NCBI RefSeq assembly: GCF_000787575.1
Contig: NW_012236531.1
Coordinates: 705,396-769,395 of the forward strand
Source: Acytostelium subglobosum LB1
Lineage: Eukaryota; Evosea; Eumycetozoa; Acytosteliales; Acytosteliaceae
Reading direction: 5' to 3'
Length of the DNA stretch: 64,000 nt
Under the pieces are notes generated by a model. The model had not been told where the DNA came from and did no database searches. It saw only the letters and a list, made by a program, of their open reading frames with translations. The stretch's first letter is position 1. Every line of letters begins with the position of its first letter. Shown in pieces: positions 1 through 11,147 of this stretch. The translations under genes were made by a program, and so were the position numbers.

Positions 1-1296
1 ACCACTGGTTTGATCACAGGTGGCGAAGCGACTGCAGCAGCTGGCTTCACTGACACTCCAGTACTGATTGGTCTGTTTGGTGGTTGGACCACCTGTGGTA
101 CGGCAACATGTGGCGCGGTAACATGTGGAGCGGAAACATGTGGCGCGGCAACTTGTGGTGCGGCTACTTGTGGCGCGGAAACTTGTGGCGTGGGAACTGG
201 GGCTTGTTTGGCCTTTTGTTGGGCTCTGATCCTCTCCAACTGCTCTTGTAACTGTTTCTCCTCATCATCCAAGGACACGGGTGTGCTGGCACCAGACTGG
301 AAGTAGGCCATATCATAGTTGCCAGATGGAGCACCCTGTGGCTGACCCTGCTGATTGATACCAATGGCCTCGTGGAACTCCATGAGCTGCACAACTGGTA
401 GCGTGCCACGCAACAGAGTTCGCTTGCTTTGATTGATCTGCTGCAGCTTGAGAAAGTCACACACTGCATTGCACTTGTGCGACTGCAGGAACTTGTGGAA
501 GCCTGTCTCGCCCAGGTTACCCTCGCCAAAGCCCTGTCCATTCTTTGTATGTATCTGAGGGTCTGTGTAGAAGTCGTTGACTCCTTGTATGTCCACGATC
601 AGCAACTCATGATTCGAGTTCTCATACGAGAAGTGGCTGAATGCCTGTGGCGTGTTCCTCGACTCTGAGTTGACGTATCCGCTGTTGTTGTTGTGTTTCC
701 TAAAGTTGGCGGAGGTTGAAGGATGGGTGTGGCGCACAAGGTTAGTCCATGGACATCACATCACATCACATTAATCAAACATACTTATACTCTCCAGCAA
801 TGAATGGCTCGCCGCCACATACGGGATAGGGAGGGGGATGGTCGAGCAACTCGTAGACGTAGGTGGGTAGGAAGGTGATGGGCTTGGGTGGCTTGGACTC
901 ATTGAACTTCTCGGCCCATTTGGAGCAGAAGGTCTGCATCAGCACATCGGTGAAGTAGGAGTCTCGCGTCGTCTTCTTATTCGATGAGAACTTGCCCACG
1001 AGTTCCATACCTGGCTTTGACCAGTCCTTCAACTTATGTGCCGTTCTACAACTGCCCTTGGCAAATGGTGTCTTCTCAATCGACACACAGACAATACTAT
1101 GATTCCAATGTGGACTGAGGTCATCGCCAATCGTCAACTCCCATCTATGATTGAGTGAATGGTTAGTGAATGAGCGACGAGGTGAGTGAGTGATTGATGG
1201 TACTCACTTTATTGCTCTCTCGCACTTTGTTCCGGCTATAGAGTCGGCAACTGGAAACTTCTGATTGAGTAGTGCTAGCGCTGATGTCGCGTCCAT
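1..1296 (-). CDS. alpha-kinase family protein kinase (3' end beyond the window)
   Basis: Atypical serine/threonine kinase of the alpha-kinase (MHCK/eEF2K) family. Three exons on the minus strand fit together in frame: 1296-1208, 1144-785 and 699 to beyond base 1, with GTGAGT and GTATGT donors. The protein starts MDATSALALLNQKFPVADS and enters the kinase domain almost at once. Seen: the core VDIQGVNDFYTDPQIHT, the glycine loop GEGNLGETG, the zinc-site SHKCNAVCDFL, and GEYKKHNNN across the second intron. After the kinase comes a Gln/Glu coiled stretch and then a repeated AP-Q/H-V segment (bases about 100-210). The kinase lies at the N-terminus, with no preceding coiled coil or von Willebrand domain. 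That argues against MHCK-A/B/C/D and VwkA and is closer to the dictyostelid AK1 layout (inference). Its substrate cannot be told. The C-terminus is cut by the window edge. Confidence 0.85.
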
Positions 1297-2292
1297 TGTT
1301 GTTGCTTGAGTGTTGTTGGATGTTGTGTAACAATATAGGATTGGTTGTTGAAGAGTCTAGAGTCTAGAGTTGTGCACTATAGAGTAAATGAAGGAACGAA
1401 GGAAGGAAGATGATTGTAGGTATGCTGTTGATTGACCTTGTGTTGGATGAAAGTGATAGTAATGGTGGAGGAAGAGGAAGAGGAAGAGGACTGTCACTGC
1501 TACACACTAGGTTGGTGTTGCTATTGCTGGCAGGGGATATGGTATGGACACAGATACAGACACAGCCAGCCAACCAGTCAGCCAATCAATCAATCAATCA
1601 ATCAAGGGTGGGACGGACAGGTCGATCTGTTGGCTAGTCATTCAGCCAGCTAGCCATCCAAATCCAGTCCAATCCATTCCATCAATCCATCAATCCATTA
1701 ATTCAATCAATCAATCCATCAATCAATCAAAGCAGTCCAAAGTCCATTATGTAGTAGTAGTAGTAGTAGTAATGAATGGGCGAGCTGGCTAGGTGGGTGG
1801 CTGGTTATAGTTGTTTGGTCGACAATACACCAACCATTGCGGCACCTGTCATGTGCGCTCCACTTCCTCATCACACATCACCTGAGTGAGTGTGTTTGTG
1901 TGAGTGTGTGGAAGTTGGTAGTTGGAATGGTGAAGTCAATTATATCACTTGATTGTTTGATTCATTCATTGTGTGTGTTTGTATCTGTATTATTATATGT
2001 GTGTGATTAATTATAACTACAGTAGTCGGGTGTGGGTGTGTGATCATCAATCACCACACACTCAAAGACGACATCTAAATATATATCTTTTGTGATAGAT
2101 ACTAAGTAGTAATAGTAATAGCGTGATATACGTGTCTACAAGGTGTCATTCAGATGAGTGCGAACAATGTGTACAAGATCATCACACTGATGATCATTAT
2201 TGCGCACTGAAAACGAATCCGATGTGTTTGATCAATATCATATTATATTGATTGAATGAATAAGTGAATGATTGAATGTAGGACTGATTGAT
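1297..2292. repeat. intergenic low-complexity block with (ATCA)n and GAGGAA repeats
   Basis: No convincing gene is seen. The stretch holds a GGAAGA/GAGGAA purine tract near 1469-1490, several (ATCA)n/(CAAT)n runs (about 1585-1605 and 1680-1730), a TAG/AGT trinucleotide run near 1750-1770, and TG-rich sequence to about 2050. It separates the alpha-kinase promoter from the 3' end of the GST gene. Confidence 0.6.
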
Positions 2293-2979
2293 TTAGAATA
2301 TTGACTTTGGTCTATTCTTCAAGTACTCTGCAATCTGTGGGATGGCACCGATCTTCTTGTGGAACTCAATCAAAGCGGGGAATGGCTGGAGAACCTCAAT
2401 CAGGTTGTATGGCTGTTGGTAGAAGAAGTCCAGGACGTTGAAGATGGTGATATCGGCCCAGGTGATTGTCTTTCCGACCAGATGCTCGCCACCAGCCTTG
2501 ATCACAGCAGCCTCCAACTTCTTGAGAACGAATGGTGCCTTCTCAGTTCTGAACTTGGCCATGTTGACCTCATCCTTGTTGAGGTAGCACAGGAAGTAGG
2601 GGTTGTAGAGGTCGGCGGGCAGGCATGCAAACTGGAGGACCTGAGCGCGCTCGGCGGGTGTGCTTCCCAACAGGTTGCATTGCTCAGCGATGTAGTACTC
2701 GATGGCAACGGTTTGAGCCAGATGGACATCGCCGTCCTCCAAGTATGGCAACTGACCGAATGTGGCCAATGTCTTCATGTCATCCTTAATAGGCCATGGT
2801 TGACGAGCATCATTGAATTGCTTGCCAGAATAGACATATAACAATCTAGAGCACTCTCCACGAGCACGACCGTCAAACTATTTGATTGATTGAATGATTG
2901 AGTGAGTGAGTGAGTGAGCGAATGATATTGATTGTTTGTTTGATTGAATACTTACATAGTATAGAGTTGGAATGGACAT
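2293..2979 (-). CDS. glutathione S-transferase (sigma/alpha-like)
   Basis: Cytosolic GST that conjugates glutathione to electrophiles. Two exons: 2979-2956 (codes MSIPTLYY) and 2877-2293, joined in phase 0 over a 78-base intron with GTAAG donor and ATAG acceptor, giving 202 residues, the usual length of the family. The N-terminal thioredoxin-fold domain begins PTLYYFDGRARGE, where Tyr8 or Tyr7 is the expected catalytic residue, and contains the glutathione-site segment FGQLPYLEDGDVHLAQT (cis-Pro and the SxA/QT pair). The all-helical C-terminal domain includes GKTITWADITIFNVLDF, the usual hydrophobic-staple region. The intron falls just after the catalytic tyrosine. Substrate range cannot be predicted. 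Confidence 0.92.
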
Positions 2980-3791
2980 TGTTTGTGTGTATGATTGATT
3001 GTTTGTATGATTGATGTTTGATTGATTGTGTTGATGATGATTGTGTTTAAAGTATTTATTGAGGATGTCCCTAATTAAACATGATGATCACATTTTGGTT
3101 GTGTTTTTCCGCTTTTATTTTAAAACAATTAGGATACTTAATATTTTTATTGGGGCCATGGAAGATGGAATCAAAAATCAATCAGACAAAACGTTCTTAC
3201 TTGATGTCGATGACTTTGTTTGATGAGTAATAATCACAAATTCACTTTTGATGGTATTGATCGCTCCACAGTGTGGATGGGGGGTTGTCGGGTTTGGACT
3301 CTCGGGGCAGGAATCCTGGTCTTTTAGGGGTTAGAACATCGTGTTGTTTGTTATGAAATTGTATTAGGCACCTGACACATGTTGCACTCATACATCATTT
3401 CATTCTGAAATTTTGGTGGACTGCCAATAGCAGATGAGCTCACCGAGAGTAACTAGGATAATGAGGGGCTGGAATGAACAGGTGGATTAATTGCATGCCC
3501 CATGTGTGAGCATGTCCGTCTGTGATCTGAAACATTATGAACAATACCTCTTCAAAACACTCCCTTCACTCTCTCACTCACTTTCACACTCTCCTCCAAT
3601 TCTTCATTCATTCGATAATCCTTACTTCCTTCCTTCCTTATTATTATTTGTTCAAACTTATATAAATACATATATATATAAATTATTTAAATATTATTGT
3701 ATTATTGTTGTTGTTGTAAGGTACTTTACTTCTTATATATATATATATTGTTATTTACTTTATATTTATTTATATACTTATATTCCAGAGA
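2980..3791. other. intergenic region, no gene recognised
   Basis: Upstream (TTGATTGATTG) repeats belong to the GST promoter and leader. 3040-3230 is AT-rich with a short ORF that has no recognisable features. 3240-3480 is of more even composition but shows no tRNA, snoRNA box pair or protein signature I can defend. 3650-3790 is an AT-rich run (TATATATATA) that likely serves as promoter for the gene starting at 3792. Confidence 0.4.
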
Positions 3792-4788
3792 ATGATGCTT
3801 TGGGCAAATAAGCAAGGTGATCCAAGCACCCTTAAAAAGGGAGCTCACCTTTACCCTGGTATGAGTGAGCTACTCACTGGCAATACTCCCCAACAGTATT
3901 ATCAAGGCAGAGTCAACCCGAACATATTGTCGAATGAATGGCAAAGAAAATTCGAGGAGTCATCTACGTCATTGTCATCACCACCCCGAGTGCCCAAGGA
4001 GAACGAACTCATTAAGCATAGTCCAATACCAGAGCCAAGAGCCAAACCATTGGCAAAACGCTCGGGCGAAGTCGTTGTATCAAGGAGACGCACCCGCAAC
4101 AAATATGCCTTGCCCGAACCCCCACTCCCGCCCAGCGGCCGCCTGGGTTCGGATGTGCCGGTCCAGTCCATGAAGCCATCATCGATCCGCATTGTGAATC
4201 AGCCAAACACTTTCTCACTAGAGAATGGGGCACCCGGGCCCTTTGTGGTTCAAGTCAATGGTGGCGTGCTCCAGAAGCAGATCATATTGGGTCGCCGTGC
4301 GCGCAGGCGTCCTCTCAGAGAACACTACTTGCAACTCTCCATCGTTGGCAACGAGGGCATCCGCATTCCCGACCACTATAGTTTTAGGTATCTAGACATT
4401 GGTGGTCGGGCAACCGTGGCACTATCCCTCTCCCTGGACCCTGGCGTCGCCCTGACACCGTTCAGGGTGATCGTAGATGTCTTCTACCGAGGTGTACCTG
4501 TCTGTGGCTGTACATGTGTGTCCGACAGCATCCAATGGACATTGTAGGCGCATTGGCGGGTATATCCTCCAGAGGACATCATTCACCAACATCAGCCTCC
4601 CTCCCTCCCTCCACCCCTTCCTTGCCAACTTCAGCCAGGGTCGTCTATCTGATTCCCCGGCATACCACCCTCGTCCCTTAATTCATGTACCACCGACCAA
4701 CATACAATTGTCATCTGATCGTACCGATTGCGATCATCTGACCGCCCCACACACCTTCATCCAGCTGGAAGTTCAAACAATCCCATAA
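3792..4788 (+). CDS. unknown protein; proline/arginine-rich N-half and beta-rich C-half
   Basis: Not recognised. The frame opening at 3792 gives 251 residues to a stop at 4547. A Pro/Arg/Ser-rich, probably disordered N-half is followed by a beta-strand-rich half from about residue 150 (HYLQLSIVGNEGIRI, ATVALSLSLDPG). A second open frame overlaps it from 4477 and runs on to 4788, reading IGGYILQRTSFTNISL, with its stop right beside the polyadenylation signal AATAAA at about 4786-4793. The second frame looks coding and fits the transcript end. Either a single-base shift lies in the 4477-4547 overlap (real or sequencing error), or a small intron does. If only the first frame is used, the protein ends at 4547. 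Confidence 0.55.
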
Positions 4789-5016
4789 ATAAAGAGTTTG
4801 ACAACAAGACACATTCCCTGGAGTTGGTGTGACCTATCATCAGGTGCGATTGATAGGGGATTGGATTGGATGCATACCCAATGTTTCCAGGTGGCCTTTT
4901 GGACGATCAATTCCCGCCCATTACTCATGTAGCTTTGAGAAAGTCCTTGGGGTGGTGATCATACTTCAACTTCATTATTATTATCTCTTTCAATCAATCA
5001 ATCAAATATTGGATGG

Positions 5017-6561
5017 ATGATGGACTCACTACCTGACCTCATTATCAAGGTGATCTTTGACCTGCTACCAACCAATGATGTCAATGCTATATGCTTTGCA
5101 TTGAGTTGCAAGAGGTATTGGTACATCTTTGAATATTTGGATCAACAACGTAACAACAACAACATCAACAGGGCCCTACCACGTGTGCCATACGATGACC
5201 AACTACATTACAGCAAAGACAACACCGTTCTCACGTTTGGTCATACATTCAATCAGACATTGGCGCCACCATCCATTCCCGATACAGTCGAACAGATCAA
5301 TCTCAGTTTCGACTTTAATCTACCGATAGGGCAGGGTGAGTTGCCACCGTCACTCACGATGCTCAAGCTCTCTGGCAAGTTCAACCAACCCCTTGCGCCT
5401 GGCGTGCTCCCAGAGTCCCTCACCTCGCTTCACATGACCAGTGATCAGCCCTACCATCACGTGTTGGGCGAGCGAGTCCTCCCCCCTTCGCTAACAAACT
5501 TGACACTTGGACGGATAAGCAGTAGCATACCACCTGGAGTCCTGCCTGCATCACTCAGAAGCCTTGTGTTCACAAGTGGCTATGAACAACCCATTGCCAT
5601 TGGAGTGCTTCCTCCATCCCTCACACATCTTTGCCTGGGCAATCTATTCAACCATGCTCTTGATCCCGATGTCTTGCCCACGTCCCTCAGGTATCTGAAC
5701 TTGGGCGATGGATACACATGTCACATCAGACCGGGAGTACTCCCGTCAAAGTCACTGCATTCATTGACGCTTGGAGGTGGCTTCCCCACACCCTTTGAGC
5801 CGGGCGCCTTACCGTCGTCAATCACATCACTAGTATTCAATAGCCAGTTTAACGAACCATTTACAAGAGGCGTGCTTCCATCATCATTGACATTGTTATA
5901 CTTAAACACGATACGGAATCGAGACATTGCTCTCGATGTATTCCCAGAGACGCTCACTCAACTGATATTCGGTGGAGGCTTCGATCTTCCCATCACACCT
6001 GGATTGCTTCCCAACACTTTGCTCGACTTGAATCTCGGACAGTACTTCTCACGCCGACTGGTGCCGGGCGGTCTACCCAGCTCGCTCACACGTCTGATCT
6101 TGGGTCGAAGCTACGACCTGCTCATCCCACCCGGAGCACTTCCCGACTCCATCACAGACATTGCACTTGGATATGGATATGAAGTATCGTTCCCATCAAA
6201 CATCAAGAAGATAATTAGGTCGATGCGAGGTATTGACTTGTCATGGGTCGACAAGATCAATCGACCATCATTAGAGTCAGTCAGAATATCAGCAACCACT
6301 CATTGGACAAGTGGCAAGATGATTGGTACCGTGTCCAAGTTGAAAGAGTTATGTATTCATTTCATCAATATGAAACAGACAGTTGCCAATCAAAGAGAAG
6401 AAAGACAATTGATTGATTCAGTACTGGGAATGTCACCAAACGTCACGACCATCCAATTAGAGACCGGCTACAATCCAATCAACCTAAGAACAATAGACAA
6501 TCGTTCATATCTATGTTTGAATCGTAAGAATCGGAATCTATTCATCAAACTCTCTAAATAA
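5017..6561 (+). CDS. FNIP-repeat protein with N-terminal F-box-like segment
   Basis: 514 residues, single exon. Residues 1-40 (LPDLIIKVIFDLLPTNDVNA... LSCKRYW) resemble an F-box, which would bind Skp1 in an SCF ubiquitin ligase. From about residue 70 to 400 there are at least a dozen tandem FNIP repeats of roughly 22 residues, a family greatly expanded in dictyostelids; typical units read LPPSLTxLxLGxxFNxxLxPGVLP. The C-terminal 110 residues are not repetitive. FNIP proteins are thought to act as leucine-rich-repeat-like interaction surfaces, so a substrate-recruiting adaptor is plausible (inference). The second Met, two bases further on, gives nearly the same start. Confidence 0.88.
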   Translation: MMDSLPDLIIKVIFDLLPTNDVNAICFALSCKRYWYIFEYLDQQRNNNNINRALPRVPYDDQLHYSKDNTVLTFGHTFNQTLAPPSIPDTVEQINLSFDFNLPIGQGELPPSLTMLKLSGKFNQPLAPGVLPESLTSLHMTSDQPYHHVLGERVLPPSLTNLTLGRISSSIPPGVLPASLRSLVFTSGYEQPIAIGVLPPSLTHLCLGNLFNHALDPDVLPTSLRYLNLGDGYTCHIRPGVLPSKSLHSLTLGGGFPTPFEPGALPSSITSLVFNSQFNEPFTRGVLPSSLTLLYLNTIRNRDIALDVFPETLTQLIFGGGFDLPITPGLLPNTLLDLNLGQYFSRRLVPGGLPSSLTRLILGRSYDLLIPPGALPDSITDIALGYGYEVSFPSNIKKIIRSMRGIDLSWVDKINRPSLESVRISATTHWTSGKMIGTVSKLKELCIHFINMKQTVANQREERQLIDSVLGMSPNVTTIQLETGYNPINLRTIDNRSYLCLNRKNRNLFIKLSK

Positions 6562-7192
6562 CCATAATCCAATCATCATTGTAACATAAACAAACATATA
6601 ATACATAGTATTATTATTAATATTATTATTATCGGACAAGATCATATGAAGTGAGGGCGATGAAGGAGAGGGTATCGTAAGCGAGGGTAGGGTAAGTGTT
6701 CGAACAAAAATCTGGAAATTGTGGTTGACATGACGTTTTGTGACCTTGTCTTCATCCCCAAAGACACGTCTATGAGGTTAGACTATTCAAACAAACAACA
6801 ACAACACCCTACACATACACACACATACACACATACACAAAGACAGATACTTTTCAAAGACGAAGAGAGAGACGTGTATTGGCTGGCTATCTGAGCGATT
6901 CAATTAACAATATCTAATGCTCAATCCAATCAATTGACCAATCAATCAAACATTGTAACATAAACAAACATATAATATTAGTATTATTAGATGTAAGTGA
7001 TAGCGAATGACATCATATTGAGTATGAACAATGAATAAATGAATGAATGAATGAATGATCAGTACTAACATCAACAATGAACGAAACAACAACTATGTTG
7101 TCATCGTCATCAAATCAAATCAATATAGTATTATTATAGGATATAACTTTGAAACGACGTTTTAGGGAGACAACGAATCAAACCAACCAAAC
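6562..7192. other. intergenic region with a 26-bp direct repeat
   Basis: No gene is seen. The 26-base sequence starting ATTGTAACATAAACAAACAT occurs twice in direct orientation, at 6578-6603 and 6952-6977. Simple (AATG)n and CACA runs fill the rest. The distal copy lies about 215 bases upstream of the deacetylase gene, so shared promoter or leader motifs or a local duplication are both possible. Confidence 0.55.
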
Positions 7193-8842
7193 ATGTTTGG
7201 TTGGAATCAATCAGAGATACCATCATCGATGAATTATAAACAGGCTGCTACACAAACAAACGCTCGTGAGAGACGTCCACCAACAACTCTACTTCAATTC
7301 CCAACAGCTACACAACTACAACAACAACAACAGCAACAATCGCCACTGTCACAATCACAATCACTACCACAATCACAATCACAGTCACAATCACAACAAC
7401 AGAATCAATACCAGTTGCTTGAGGAAGACGACGAGATTGATCATCGCAAGAAGATGACAACGCTCGATGGATACTTCCTCCGCTACCCCTTTGGCTTGTG
7501 GTGGTACATCGCACTGGTCATCCTCTTCCTCACGGTCTCCATTCTGCTCATGATTTACTTCCTGCCCAACTTCCTCGTGCGCGCCATCTCCAATCACTTT
7601 GACGGCGAGGTGTTCTTCTACGCCGACAACAGGATGGACGTCACCAGACACAAACTGGTGGCGCTCACCATCGACGACGCACCCTCAGAGAACACCATGG
7701 ACATCTTGGACATACTGGCCGAGTATGACGTCAAGGCGACCTTCTTCCTCATCGGCAAGAACATCGTGCGCAACACAAACAGTCAACGAGTCCTCGATCG
7801 CATGCTGGAGCAGGGCCACGAGATTGGCAACCACATGTGGCAGGACGAGCCATCGATCAGCTTGGAGCCGGAAGAGTTTGAACGTCAGCTGCTCGAGGTC
7901 GATCAGATGATCAACAACACCTACACCAAGTACTACGAACGATCACGTGTCTCCACACTGGAGAAGCGTTACTCATACTATACAATGTGCGCCAATGTTG
8001 GTGATGGAGGAGAAGACTTGTCATCTCTGCCAGCGTCACCCAGTCACAGTCAAAGAACAATCAAGTCTGTCGAAGTACAACGTCTACAAGGTGATGCTAA
8101 GCTTGTTGTTGAGCGACAGAATGCCGACCCAACATCCAGTATGGACGCACCAATTGGCAGCAGTAGTATAGGAAGTGAACAACATATAGATCCAATCATT
8201 GATGATGGTAGTAGTAGTAGTATTAAGAGCAGTAGTAATAGTAATAATAATAGTAATAACAATGTTAAGAGTATACTACAAGACTCATCAACTCAAGCAG
8301 TGGACAGCAACAGTCTGGCGATGAGTGACAGTACTGCTAAAGATGGTGTTGCGAGCAGCCAGAGCCAGAGTGATGGCGAGGACGAGAGCATGAGCAAGAG
8401 CGAGAGCGAAGAGTATGATAACAACAATATAGAGAACCTAAGTTTGAATTTGGACGATCAGCAGTTCTACGCCAACACTTATTGCAATGCTAGACGACGC
8501 AAGCTGTTCAGACCAGGCTCAGGATTCTTCAATCGTAATATGTTGGACAGCATCAAGCAACATGGCTACCAACTGTGTCTGGGCAATGTCTATCCACACG
8601 ACCCCTTCATCCGCATACCCGCCGTCAACTCATGGTACGTCACGAGCACAGTATCGCCAGGCTCCGTCATCATCCTACACGACCGCGACTACACACTGGA
8701 TGCATTGCGTACAATGCTTCCATACCTCGTGTCTGAGGGCTACAAGATCATCACACTGTCCAGTCTCATTGACATTGACACGCGAATCCAACAAGAACTT
8801 ACACTGAAGCAGCAGCAAAAGCATCGACTGAAGCAGCTCTGA
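7193..8842 (+). CDS. membrane-anchored polysaccharide deacetylase (NodB domain) with large insertion
   Basis: 549 residues, single exon. Residues 1-80 are Gln/Ser-rich and cytosolic. Residues about 103-125 (WWYIALVILFLTVSILLMIY) form one membrane span, giving a type II topology with the catalytic domain in the lumen or outside. The carbohydrate-esterase-4 (NodB) fold is seen as motif 1 TIDDAPS (catalytic and metal-binding Asp pair, about residue 160), motif 2 HEIGNHMWQ (metal His, about 209-217), motif 3 RPGSGFF (about 440) and motif 5 VIILHDR (catalytic His, about 493). Between motifs 2 and 3 some 180 residues of Ser/Asn/Asp-rich low-complexity sequence interrupt the domain. Likely removes N-acetyl groups from chitin- or GlcNAc-type polymers; the substrate is inferred. 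Confidence 0.82.
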   Translation: MFGWNQSEIPSSMNYKQAATQTNARERRPPTTLLQFPTATQLQQQQQQQSPLSQSQSLPQSQSQSQSQQQNQYQLLEEDDEIDHRKKMTTLDGYFLRYPFGLWWYIALVILFLTVSILLMIYFLPNFLVRAISNHFDGEVFFYADNRMDVTRHKLVALTIDDAPSENTMDILDILAEYDVKATFFLIGKNIVRNTNSQRVLDRMLEQGHEIGNHMWQDEPSISLEPEEFERQLLEVDQMINNTYTKYYERSRVSTLEKRYSYYTMCANVGDGGEDLSSLPASPSHSQRTIKSVEVQRLQGDAKLVVERQNADPTSSMDAPIGSSSIGSEQHIDPIIDDGSSSSIKSSSNSNNNSNNNVKSILQDSSTQAVDSNSLAMSDSTAKDGVASSQSQSDGEDESMSKSESEEYDNNNIENLSLNLDDQQFYANTYCNARRRKLFRPGSGFFNRNMLDSIKQHGYQLCLGNVYPHDPFIRIPAVNSWYVTSTVSPGSVIILHDRDYTLDALRTMLPYLVSEGYKIITLSSLIDIDTRIQQELTLKQQQKHRLKQL

Positions 8843-9196
8843 TTGAATTGACCGACTGATTGATTATGGTCTTTCAAAGTCGTCTTTTCATTCATCATCA
8901 CCATTCGTCATTGGTGCACACTTGGATCGCGCGCGAGTGAATGTAATAAAGTCTAACAACATACAAACAAACACAAACCTGGATTCTTTGGATTGATTGG
9001 GTTCATTCACAAACTTTCACACTTGGACATCTTACAAGTTGATGTTGACCATGTGTTGTGGTCAACGGAGGCCGCTTGGAAAGTTTTGAAAGAAAGTATT
9101 AAATAAACTTTAAAGTTTAACCTAAGTCTATTCAATCAACTACAAATAATATATATATATATATTAATAATTAATTAATTAATTAAACAAACAAAA
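8843..9196. other. intergenic; terminator AATAAA and an 8-bp inverted repeat
   Basis: A polyadenylation-type AATAAAG is seen at about 8945. An inverted repeat, GTTGACCA at 9044-9051 and TGGTCAAC at 9059-9066, with a 7-base spacer, lies about 130 bases upstream of the next start codon and could be an operator-like site. The last 60 bases are an AT run typical of a dictyostelid core promoter. Confidence 0.4.
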
Positions 9197-10897
9197 ATGA
9201 GTTATATGTCTGTTTCTGATATCAAGGAGACAAGCCACCAACTTCCAACTGATCTATCTATTGATAGTGCAATGGAGAGAGTCAAGGCCAAGCTCAATGA
9301 GGATCCATTCGCATTGATTCCAACCAACCTTTGTTGTGCCGCCATTGGTGTCAAGGATCCATTTGAGGTCATCGCAAACTTTGAACCAGACAAGGAGGAT
9401 ATTGGTATCATGGTCAATTCCGTAATGTATGTATCATTCGAACATCCTTTCAATCAATCAAATTCTAACATATCCTTCGATCAATCATAATAAGTGGATG
9501 TGTTCCAATCATCGGACCAATTCTCCAAGGTATATTTACCATGTACTGGCGTCGTGCCAACCCAGGTGAGGAGCCATTCAGAAAGCAAGACCTCGAGGTG
9601 AGGTTGAAGGACTTCAAGACCGAGATCCGCAAGTTGATTGCCGAGAAGATCCAGGAGAGTGAGATCAAGCAATGGGTCGAGCAGAGTGAGACCAAGCTGG
9701 CTGGTCTTGCCACCTTTGCCGAGGAGTACCGTGAGTGTATCGCACTGTAGATGCACAGGATCTCTGAGAAGAAGGAGTTGGATGACAAGTTCATCAGCAG
9801 GCTCCATGAGAGTATCAAGGAATTGCGTCATTACTGCAAGAATATGATGGCATTCTGTGGACACCCCAACTACGTCAAGTACGTCTACGAGTTATTCATC
9901 CAAGCTGTTATCGTCTACCAAGTATCCATGATCAACGCTGAAGTATGTCTCACTCCTTATCATGTTATTCAATCAATCAATCAAAGATACCAACATGACT
10001 CAATCAATCACTTAGGCCTACTGGTATCAGATGAAGTTTGATCAGGTGTATGTGCTTGGCAAGCCTGCCACTGCAACCATCCCAGCGGTCTACTCATTTA
10101 GAGAGAAGTTGCACAAGCATACTGTTGATGCTTTGAGGACAATGGCCAATGGATGGTCCCATTCAGACAGACACAATGGAGAACAACCAAAGGGTACTGC
10201 CAACGTTAACATGATCCTCAGGAACGATCTCTACTACTACCCAATCCCACTGATCATTGGAGACCATCCCCAACCATCGGTTGCCAACAACTCTGGAGAC
10301 CTGTTAGCTGACAAATACTCGACTCCAGTGATCACTCTGCCCAACCACAAGTATCCATACATCTACCGTGTCGATGCCTCCTGCATGAGACCAGAACCGA
10401 CCAATGAGGATTTTCATGGATGTCGCCAAGTGTACCCAAAGGAGCCAGTCTCTGGTTGCATCGGTGTGCTCTACCATTCCATTCCATCGCTAAAGATCAA
10501 GTTGACCCGATCTCGCAAGGTGCGTGTCCGTATCTTTGGCACCGTCCACAATGAGGTCTCCCAGATCATCTTCAAATACTCGATCGGCACTGATGACGGA
10601 GGCGCGAATCTATCCCAAGTCAATCTGACCCCTGTGCAGGATGCCGTCGGCACACTTCCAGTGTTTACAAGGAAGGAAGACGACATGAACGACGACTATT
10701 CCAATGTGAAGTGGAGCAGTGGATTCACTCAGACCGAGAAGTTTGATGTCGAGTCTGATTTGACGTTCACGCTTTGCCCTCAAGGAGAGTTTGATGATGT
10801 TGAGGAACAGTACCCTCCTGAGGACAAAACACCATCCTATGTCCGACAAGGATATTCAAGAGCACTATTCATTGAGTTCATTGTATCTGATATCTAA
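9197..10897 (+). pseudogene. fossil Cry/delta-endotoxin-N-like gene, first of a tandem pair
   Basis: Close paralogue of the next gene, with the same three-exon layout, the same GTATGT donors and the same (ATCA)n-filled introns. It opens with a 76-residue leader exon, then a helical region with GCVPIIGPILQGIFTMYWRR and FIQAVIVYQVSMINAEAYW. That pattern resembles the pore-forming helical N-domain of bacterial Cry toxins. A longer beta-rich C-terminal part ends LFIEFIVSDI. Compared with its neighbour it looks broken, with about one break, and is otherwise well preserved, so the loss would be recent. Whether the family acts as a toxin in amoebae is unknown. Confidence 0.55.
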
Positions 10898-11147
10898 TCT
10901 AATAAATATTACTGTTCTCCAATTCTCTATCTAACTTTGTCGTTTGTAAAATGGTCACTCAGAGGTCGACAAACACACAAAAGATACTTTCTTTCTTGGA
11001 CAAACTACAAACTGCTGGACACACTCGTGTTGGGAAGGTAAGAAGATGACCTGACTAGTCATTTCCTTAAAGTATTGATCAATACAACCAATCTATCCAT
11101 CATTTGTACATGTATAATTTATATAATAATAATAAATAATAATAATA

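Noticed and set aside
10-306. Thr/Cys/Gly repeat ORF on the plus strand
   Set aside because: Antisense shadow of the AP-V repeat tail of the alpha-kinase gene.
1680-1735. (ATCA)n cluster considered as a CRISPR-like or satellite array
   Set aside because: Plain tetranucleotide microsatellite without unique spacers; the genome is eukaryotic.
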